Assembly: GCF_047511655.1 (NCBI RefSeq)
Contig: NC_133392.1
Location: 26,240,001 to 26,304,000 of the forward strand
Direction of reading: 5' to 3'
Length of the DNA: 64,000 nt
Source: Castor canadensis
Lineage: Eukaryota > Chordata > Mammalia > Rodentia > Castoridae
The notes beneath the pieces are model-generated. The model worked only from the letters and a program-made list of their open reading frames with translations. It was not told the origin of the DNA and made no database searches. The translations under genes were made by a program, and so were the position numbers. Shown piece after piece: positions 46,501 through 57,182 of this stretch (positions within the stretch are counted from its first letter, which is position 1; each line of letters begins with the position of its first letter).

Positions 46501-49500
46501 CTCTCCTCCTTTCCACTTGTGCTTACCACCACCACCACCTCTCACCATCACCCACTGTGACAAGTCACCACCACCACCACCGTCCACCACCATTCGCTGT
46601 CACCACCACCATCATTTATTCATCCTTTAACCTTATTCAAGATTCATTGCATAGCTACTGAAAAGCAAGCTTTGCCCTAGGCACTGGAGCTACAGACATG
46701 AAACATACATGTAGTCTCAGAAGGGATGGAAGTCATCATACAAAATGGCACACAGTGGTGGCTCCAAGAGGACCCACAAGCAGGTCGCTTCTCAGGAGAG
46801 TCTCGGAGGAGGGGAAGAGGATGAGGCTGGGCTGGCGAGGCTGGGCTGCAATAGAGGAACCCTGGGGGCCTCTGCAGGCCAGGATGGGGGCCACTGCAGG
46901 TCAATAAGCCCTGGCACCATGCCCATCACGTGCCTCCCCCAGGGCCACCTTCCCCCATCCCCAGCTTCAGCCTATTTTACACCACCTGTGTTGGTAGCAT
47001 CTGGGGCACTGGCCAAAGGCACGGTGCTTTCTACCACAGACAGCTCTACCAAAGAGGGAGAGAGTACGGGCAGGGTTGGGTGAGGAGCAGATGCTTCATA
47101 AACACATGAGCGTGACATCCAGGACAGACTAGGAAGAGGAAAGAGGGCAGGACTAGGTGTCAGGTGGCTTGTCTGTCACCCACTGGCTGTGACTTTCGGG
47201 AGGATACTTCCTTCTTTGACACAGTGAGTGGCCTTTGCCCCAGCATCTACAACTGGGCATCCTTACTACATGGGCTGGGGACTAAAGACACCCCTTCTTC
47301 CCCAGGACCTGCGCCCCATCAGTCCCACAGGCAGTGGACTTGGTTTTGTTTATTTGTTTGTTTGTTTTCAATATTGGGGGTCAAACCCAGGGCCTCAAGA
47401 GTGCTAGGCAAGTGCTCTGCTACTTGAGCTACCCCCAACCCCCAGGCTCTTTTGTTTGCGTATTGTTTTTGAAATAGAGTCTCACTAATTTTACCCAGGC
47501 TGGCCTCATACTCATGAGCCTCCTGCCTTCACCTCCCAAGTTGCTGGGACTACAGGAATGCTCCACTTTGCCTGGCAACTCCCATCTTGCCATCTTGAGG
47601 AAAGAGAGCCATGAGGACAGGGAAGAAGGAGGTGGAGGAGTAGAAAACCTCACAATGTGACAGAAGCCTTCTGGGACGTTTCAAATTTTAGTCCCCTGAG
47701 AAAGGAATTTAATAACGCAGAGAGGCACGGTCAGCATCAAGCCCCTTCCATGCTGTTCGTGGGGGAGGAAAGAGATGCAGACAGGGATGGAGGGGGAGGG
47801 AAAGCAGAGTCCTGGAAGGCAGAGGCCAAGCCCTCTGTTCAGGCCACTGGCTTTGGTTTGCATCACTTTGCATCTTTTTTGCATCTTTGCTCCTTCTTTC
47901 TCTGGCACGCCCCAGACACTGGGCTCCACATCCAGGGCTGTGTAACCCTGTGCAAAGTCCTCTGGCCTCTCTGGAGCAGCTTCCTGTGTGCCAGGCCCCA
48001 GAGGTGGGAGTGGCATGAGGAAGGCTCGCCTTGCTCTCTTCAAGGAGACAAGATGTTCTGGAACTGCCTGACGGACGATGCAAGGGCTCTGAAAGCCATC
48101 AGGCCGGGAGGGCTGGAATCGCTCAGAAGAGCCCCAGGACAGTCTGGGAGTTTTCCTGCGTGGCCTCTGGACAGTGTAGAAGAGAGGAGGTCATCCCAGG
48201 AAGGGTACAACTGGGGTGAAGGGCAAAGGGTGGTACGAGCTAGAGGTATCCTGCTTGAAAAAAGTGCCCAAGGGCTCAGGCTGACCTCAGACACAGCTTG
48301 AGTCTTGGTTTCAAAAAATACCTGCTGGCAATACACATTGCTTAAGTAGAAATGAATGCATAAAGAAAAAAGAATAGTTGCCAGGTGGAAAGATAGGCAG
48401 GTCTCTACAGTGGAAAAGTATGCAACACAAAGACAGTGTGAAACCCACCGCACAAAGAGTGGGAGGAGGAAAGGGGGAAAAGAAGATAATGAGGGGTGCA
48501 CTTGTTCAAGGTACACGGTGCACATGTGTGGAACTGTCATAATGAAATCCCCTTGTATTACTAATGTGTGCTAATTCAAAACTAAAATACACCTTAAAAA
48601 AAAGCAACTAGCTGCAGATAGGAACGACGATATGGATAAATTATAAAATAATGATGCTGATGTGATAAGATCATTTAATAACAAAGTCCACAGTCTCTGG
48701 GACAACTGCAGAACCGGCTCCCGTCACAATCCTTCATCTCCTTCCACCTCGTCTCATCTTTTTCAGATTCCATGAAGCAAGCGGGCATGGTGGTCCACAC
48801 CTGTAATCCCAGCACTTGGGAGGTTGAGGTCATGAGTTCAAGGCCAGTCTGGGCTACATAGCAAGATCCTTTCTCAAAAAAAAAAAAGCCTCAGAAAATG
48901 GGTGCCTGGAGTAGTGGGGAGCTAGGGAGGGATTACCAGAAAGCATGAGGCAACATTTGGGGGTGACTGTGGGGACGGTAGCATAGGCATGTACACATGT
49001 TAAAACTCATCATATTACACATGTACTGTAATAAGGCATTCTGGTTGCTTGGTTTTTGTTTTGTTTTGTTTTGCGGTACTGGGACTGGAACTCAGGGCCT
49101 CGTTCTTGCTAAGCAAGAACTCTACCACTTAAGCCACTTCCACCAGCCCGATAAGGTGGTTTTTAAAACCCACTGAGCTCAACTGCTGGCTAGAGCCTGG
49201 CCTTTGGGGTCCCCTTTCCCCAGTCTCCACCCAGAGCCCATGTACTCACTGCAGGGCCTCAGCTCTCTTCTCCTTTCCACCCATCTCTGTTGTGATCCTG
49301 GGGCCCTGGGCAAAAGTCCAGCAAAGACTAGCTCTGGCTCTAGGCAAATTTGGTGGAGCCACCCAGAGGCCAGAGGTCCAGGTCCTGGAGGGACACTCCC
49401 CAGGGCTTCCTCTCCACAGGGAGGACCCAGGGCACACACCCCCTGCCAATCTCAAGGCTGGGTGGGAGAAGTGGGAGGACAGCATAGGGTCCATGCCCTG

Positions 49501-52500
49501 GCTGACAGCAGAGCAGATGGAAGAGGCGGACACTGGGGACCCTGGTCCTGGGGCACAAGGTGCACCCACACATGCGTCCTCCATAAAACCCACTCGTGGG
49601 TACACACCACACCTGTGAAGACATGGAGGCAATCCCAATGTTTGGCAACACAGCAAGGAGCACTCATCCTTCTCCTTAATCCCCATGAGCAGGAGCCTAT
49701 GTTGTGCACATACGCAAGCATTCACGTATGCGTGGTCGTACAAACCAGTATACGTAAGACACATGGGCACAGTGGTGCACGGGAGGCCGTAGGTAGGAAG
49801 ATCTTGGTCTGAGTCTGACCTCTGGGAAGAACATGAGACCCTACTTGAAAAACAACTAAAGCAAAAAAGGGCTGGGGGCATGGCTCAAGTGGTAGAGGGT
49901 CTGTCTAGCAAGCGCCAGGACCTGAGTTCAAACCCCATTACCCCAAAGCTCATCCATATGTCACCTAAAATCCGCCATGGGGCACACTGGGAGACAGGCT
50001 GCATTCTGTTAAGCTGCCTCTATGATAAGCATTCTATGCCTCCAAAATGTACACAAGCAAACAATGTCCTCAGCCCTCTGCTGGTGGGATATGGCCTGGG
50101 CAGCCAGTGTGCAGAACATGTCAGCATTTTCTTACAGTCAAAAGCCTCCTATACCACAAAGCACTCACACGTCTGGGCATTTCCCCAAGAGATGAAAATA
50201 CATCCAACAACAACCTGCATGCAATGTATAGCAGCATTATGCATAATCACCCCAAACTGGAAACAGCTCAAATATGCTTCCATGAATAAAATGTGCTGCG
50301 TCTCCACTGTGACTGCTCTATGTGGGGACAAGTGTGGATCAAAGAGCAACGAGGAGGACTCCAATGTGTGCTAAGTGAAAGAAGCTAGACATGAAAGGCC
50401 ACCTACTGCGTGATTCCATCCATGTGACTCGGGAAAAGGCAACACTGGAGAGGCAGAGATCAGTGGGTGTCAGGTTTGGGAGAAGGGAAGAGACTTCATC
50501 ACATGGGGACCTGAAGGAAGTTCTCACAGCAACAGAAATGTTCTCTGTTTTCATGGTGGTAGGGATTACACAATTTACATGGTTGTCCAAAACTGAAATG
50601 CTTTTGAAGGGTGACTTTCATCGCACAGACATTATGCCTCAATCAAAAAGCCCCAGCAGGTAACAAGCCAGGGCTCCCTGAAAGTAGAGAGGAGGGAGGC
50701 TGGAATTCCTGACCACCAAAGCATCCTTATCGCTGTACCAGACAGTGCCTAGGCCCTGGACCATCTTCCAAGAGGCCTCCAAAGCCAAGATGGCCCTGCC
50801 ACTCTAACCCTTAACCAGAAGTCCCTTCCACATTTGTGAGGTGAAATGGGTGCTGTTCCCTGTCCCCTGTAGGTGTGGAAAGACAGCCTTTGGGCAGCCA
50901 CAAACCACCACACCGATTCCTGGTCCCCAGAGAATGGGAGTGCCTGTCTTCTCCTGTCCCCGGTGTGGTCTTCTAGGCCACAAGGACACCACAGAGCTGC
51001 TCCCAGTCCCTCTCTCTGAGCTCTAGCTGGCTCTGTGATCACCACCCATGGAGTCATCTCACCTCCCAGGTCTGATGGGCAGTTTCTGCTCTGGACCATG
51101 GGCTCTGGCCATTTGTCAGGCCCCAGATGAGCTCCTGATTGTGCTCTCCCATGCCCCCAGATTTAGGGAGTACTTGGGCTGCCAATCTGCCTCAGAAATC
51201 AACATCCCTGGGTCCAGTCCCCTCCTGTCCATTCTGTTGTCACAGCCCTAACTCAGCCTTCATCACTTCCCTTCTGGCCAGGCCACTATGTCCAGCCACA
51301 TAAGCTGTGGCCTGCAAACCTCCCAAGTGTGCTGCTCTCATGGACTACAGTGTGAATGGTGCCCTCAGAGATGGCCAGTGTGGAGGCCCCGACTAGGGTG
51401 CTCGTCACTCTGGAGTCCCTGCTTCTGCTTTGTCCTTCCCCCATCTCAGCAAGCATGAAAATCCTTGGGCAGTGGGTGTGGGAGGGAGAACAGAAAGCAA
51501 AGTGAGAATTAACCTGGGCACAGCTCTGGTGTCAAGGGTCCAGAAGGGACAGCTGGCGGCAGGACTCCCTCCCAGCACTTGACAATGCACTATAAGCCCT
51601 TCAGGTCTCCATTTTGGAATGTGTAATGTGGTAATTCAGACTAGTTAAGCGATTGGCTTGAGGTCACACAATAATTATGAGGCAGAATTTGGCCTTGAAC
51701 CTTGGTCTTCCAATGCCATGTCCAGTGTCCTTTACCTGACTCAGCACCTGACACTAGATCATTTCCCCGTGAGTTCAAGACGGTGGGCACAGAGGAGACA
51801 GGCTGCAGAGAGGAGATCCTGTAGCCAGGCGGGGGGAGCACCCCAGCAAAGGGCCTCAAGGCAGTGGACGTGTGGGTCGCACAAGTGCTCCACAGTGGCA
51901 GAGGGCCCAGGGAGGGCCCCTTAGTGACAGGTTTACAGGAGCGCTTGGAGCCTCAGTGGTCCCCCAGCGAGACTGTGGCTGACATGGAGACTCCTCCAAG
52001 GTCCATCCTCCTGGGCATTTACGAGTTTCCAGCACAAGCTGGCTGTCCTCAGACTGACCCTCAGCCAGCTCCAGAACACATTGCTGCCCTCTTGGGGTCC
52101 CATGGGAGCTGCCTGCACACACATAGCCTCCAGCTTGTCCTCCCCACACCCCCCACCAAGCTCTGCCTAGATCCGCTGTGGAGACCAATTCCCTGGCTGG
52201 GCTGCCAAGGGCAGGTAGGGAGGGGGCGTAAGCAGCAATAGCACTTTCACTCCGGGGACAGCACCCAACCCCACACCACTCAACAGTAGTGTTCTGACTT
52301 GTCTCCCAAAGTTACACGCCGAGATCATAGAGCCAGAGTACAGAGGCCAGCTCTGAACCCCAGCAGCTCTGACCTGAACTGGGAGACCTCTGAGGCCTCC
52401 CTTTTCTCATCTGTAAAACAGACACACAGCAGGACTTCATGGGATCCTTGTGAGGATGAAAGGAGGTGATACATGTAAAACTCAGGAAGTCATTGCTGGT

Positions 52501-55500
52501 CTTATGAATATTACTATGAGTTACATCACTCTGGCTTTCCTACCTCCACACCTGTGCTCAAGCCAACTCCTCTGTCCCGTGCCTCTCCTCTCCCTGCCCC
52601 ACCTGAGCCTCTGCAAACCCCACTATCTGTGAAGGCTCAGCTGAGTCCTGATGCTTTTGAGATCACCTTTTTCTGAACCTCTGGCTCCGGATATCAGTGC
52701 TGGTTTCATCATTCTCTCCTGTAAAGAAGGCTTGTCTCATTTTGTGCATGGGGTGGGGGACAGAGAGCAAAGAGTGTGGGCACTGAAGGCAGGAGGCCCT
52801 GGGTTCAAAACCTGGCCTGGCCACAGACTTGCCATGTGCCTTTGAGCAAGTTGCTTTGCTTCTCTAGACCTTGAGTGCTTTCTCTGTAAAACAAGGCTCA
52901 ACATAGCTGCCCCGCCTACCTCTCCAGGCTGTTGTTATGACCCGGTACCCTCACAGACGCAAAACAAGTCTGAAATTTTAACACCTGACCCCAACATAAG
53001 CAACAACAGCAACAGTAGGAAATATCAGCTCATCTCAGCCCAGCAGGAGGCCTCAAACCTCAGTCTTGCTTTATTCCAGACCCCCTAATCTCAGCATGCG
53101 AGATGATCCTGATTTGGACTGCTCATATGCATTCATTGAGCAGGACTTCCTCTGAGGAAAAGAATTTGGGAGAATGGCACAGAGTGCAGGTGGGAAGGAG
53201 GACCTGGGTGATGGAGATGACTGTAAACCTGGGCCAGAGTGGGCTCCCCTGAGGCGTCAAAGAAGCCTCTCCTTTGACCATTCCCACCTCTAGGCACAGC
53301 TCAACCTTCCCACAGCACACCTGCCTTTTTCTCCCTCCTTCCCCAAACCTTGATCCCTCCCAGAACTCTTTCTGACTCCCAGACCAAGTTAGAGACCCTG
53401 CCTTGGAACCCTGAGCATCTGTACATCCCCAAGCAGACCATCCATCACCAAAGCCCTTGGCAATCCTGGGTCATTCACAGAATTAGGCCCAAATGCCCTA
53501 AAGATATTCTCTGCATGTAACACCTCTGCTCATCTCTTCAACATCCGGAGAGAGCCTGGGTATATGCCACCCTCACAAGAATTGGGGACGGGGGTTCCAC
53601 TTTGACCTGCAGAGCAGTCTCCTGACTGGAAAAGACTGGAAGGTTTTTCATGTCTGTCTGTTCCCCTGGTAGACTGTGAACCAGCCTACCAAGGGCAGAG
53701 ACCATTGTGTTTTTTACTGCTGTTTTTCCCAAAGTCTAGCTCCAAGCACATAGCAGGTGCTCAATAAAAGCTGTTGAAGGAATTGCCAGTGTGGGATTCT
53801 TCCAACTACTGAGTAATTAATTGGCAGGTGTTAATGGAGCCAATGGAAACATTAGAAAAGCAAGGGAATAAAGGGAGAGCTTCCTTCCCTGCCCAGCACC
53901 AAGACCCTGGGCTACACATGTGAGTACAACTCCACATGCCCAATAATCGCCAATGGAGACAAGGAAAGGAAGATTCTTCCATGACAGTTGATTCTTGTAT
54001 ATCAGACGCTGCACCAGATGGCCTTCATATCCAACCTCATCTCCCTTTCCCAATCCCTGCAAGGTGGGTGTCTGTGGAAAGCAATCTCTACCTTGGCCCC
54101 AGAGATCCCCATCCACCTCCTAGTTTTCATGCCCTTGTGTGATCCCTTCTCCTTCAGTGTGGGCTGAACCCAACCGTATTCACTTCTAAAATAAAGCTAA
54201 AGTAGCCAGGCACCAGTGGCTCACGACTGTAATCCCAGCTACTCAGAAAGCAGAGATCAGGAGGATCAGAGTTCAAAGCCAGCCCAGGCAAACAGTTCAC
54301 AAGACTCTGTCTCAAAAATACTCAACACAAAACAGGGCTGGTGGAGTGGCTCAAGTAGTAGAACTCCTACCTAGTAAGCATGAGGCCCTGAGTTTAAACC
54401 CCAGCACCACCAAACAATAAAAATAAATAAATAAAATAAAGCGAAAGTAATGGCATGTCACTCCCAAGACTGGGTTGTAAAAAGACTGTTACTTCCATAG
54501 TTATTTTCTCTGGCCTCTCCCCTTTGTGAGGCCAGCTGCCGTGCTGTAGACAGCCCTGTGGAGAAGTCCATGAGGTGGGGACCGGGAACTATCAATGACT
54601 GTAAGTTTGGCAATGGATCCCCTCCAGGCAAACTTCGGATGAAGTTGCAGCCCCAGCCAACCGCTGACTGCAACTGCATGAGAGACATTAAGCCAGAGGC
54701 ACCTTGCTAACCCATGCTAGGCTTCCTGACCACACATGCTGCAAGATGATTAAATATTTGTTGTTTGAATGAGCTATTTTGGGGTAATTTTTTAATGTAG
54801 CAACAGATAATATAGTACTGATAGTCCCATTTTATAGGTAAGGAAAACCGAGGCTCTGAGAACTAATGACTCAAGGTCACATAGCTGGTAAAAGGCGGAG
54901 CTAGGCTCTGAACTCAGATCTATCACACTGCACAGAGATTCCTCAGTGGGCCCAACTAGCAGCCAGCATGCTCAGCGCCCTCTCTCCTGCCCTCCACTCC
55001 ACCAGATCTCTTAGCCTTGTGCACATTCCCTTGCCATTTATGTCCGGGCATGTGGAGACGTGTTATCCTTTCCCCACAGTGCCTATTCATGCATGTGGCA
55101 GGTCCTGTGACTGCCTGGAGGACTGCAGGACCATGATGACAAGGTAGGGGAAAGGACAGTGACCGGGAACAAGCAGGATTATCACCTCCAAAGCCAAGTT
55201 CATCTCCAGGCCAAGCCTCTTGCCCTCTCACTCACTCACCCTGACACTCCCAAGCAGCCAGATGTGCACGCAGCTGTGCTTCTGTGAGACTGGACCGGTT
55301 TTCATCCTCCCTCTCCCACCTCACCTCAAGGTTCCAGAAGGAGATTCCAGATGACTCAGCTTGCTGTCTCTATCCCTTTCGTCCCAGTGTCACCCCAAAA
55401 CTCAGGCCAGGCCTGAGAAAATGAAGGGAGGCAATGGTGCACCCCTGCACCTCACTCAGGTCACCCCAAGCTCCCCTTACACAAGTACACACACACTCAC

Positions 55501-57146
55501 AAGCACACACCCACAGTCACCTCTATCTCTGTTACTAGAACAAAAGGAGAAAGGAAGTCTATGGAGGTGACTCTTTTTTTTTGAGTGGGGGGGGGTGATA
55601 GGGAGAGTGAGACAGAATTTCATTCTGTAGCCCCAGTCTGGTCTCAAACCACTATATAGCCCAAGCTGGCCTTGAACTCATGATTCTCCTGCCTCAGCTA
55701 CCAAGTGCTAAGATTATAGGTGTATGCCACAATACCCAGCTCATCTCTCTTGTTACTGCACCCGATGTCCTTTGTATCCAATCTTGTCTCATCCTCCCAA
55801 TCACTGCAAGGTGGGTGTCTGTGGGATCCTCACCCATCTCCTGGCCTTTGTACCTTTGTGTGACTCCTTCCCCTTCAATGTGGGCTGGACTCAAAATATT
55901 CACTTCTAGAGTAGGTGGGGGTGTGCCTGATGGCAGATGTGAGCTCCTAGGGAACACTGTCCTGGGTGCAGCTAGGGCTGAGGGGGCGGAGGCAGCCAGG
56001 TACATGTGTGGACATGTTGGTGAGCACATGTAAGCCTGCAGGAGCCTTCATGAGAGGCCACCACACTTAGCACATGCTAGGCATGTTATCCACTGGCCTG
56101 CTTGATCACTGCTCCAACTCTGCAGGCAGACCTTACTGACCCCAATGTGCTAAGACTCCAGCACATGAAGGGACAGACACCAATCAACAGGAGTAGAGCA
56201 GTGTTTCAACTCTCACCAAGGCCTCCGCCCCACTTCTTCCTGTACCCCTTGCCTGGCCTCACTGCTCAGCTGCCAGGCCCAGTTCCCCTCCTCTTACCTC
56301 CTGACACTCCATATCCCTTTCAGCTCTACAGTCGCCCCTCGTCCTCACTGACCAAGCCCCACCTGGCACTACTAAGCACCAGGCACTGGACTGAGTGAAA
56401 ATGGATGGGCCTGCTGCCTGCCCTTCCTGAACCCAAAGACCAGAGAGGGGTAGAGGGAAGGGTGCAGACACCCCCAGGCTCTGGGAGCTTCCACTGTCTA
56501 AGTCCCCAGGGCTGCTGCCAGGAGACAGGTGGCTTTCTGTGTACCGAGCTCAGGGCCCAAGGCCATAAGCAGCCCTCCCCTGCTGCTGTTTTAAGCTTTA
56601 AGTACCCAAAAAGGAGAAGTGAGGAGTCCACCCAGTGGAACAAGACCTGTTATCCCCTCTGAGGCATCACCCATGTGACCTCAGCTAGACATTTTCCTGT
56701 CCAGGCCACAGCATTCCCCTCTGTGATGGGTGGAACCAATCTCTCAGGTGCACAGATCCCTCCTATGCGTTGATGTGTCAAGTCCAGAGACCCAACTAAG
56801 GGTGACATGCCTGTCTGGGTGCTTGTCTGTGTGTCATTACACGTCGAAGGGGCCCATCCCCTGCTCTGGAGGGAGTGCTGAAGGGAGATACAGGAGGAAA
56901 GAAAGAAAGAGGAAAGGAAAAGAAATGGGGAGAGAAGGGGAGAGAAGGCCTCCCAGTGTCACTTCTGCCTTCCTGTGTAACCCCACCCTGCAACGCCAAC
57001 CTGCCCTCAAGACAGATTGGGAACAGCTCTGGAAACCTACCCAATGAAAGAGACCCCGTATGTAATGGTCAAAAAATGGGAATTCATCTCTCCCATCCAT
57101 CTCCAGCCAAGCTGGTCCCAGAGGAGCCCAACTCCTCACCAGCCCC

Positions 57147-57182
<36 letters not shown>

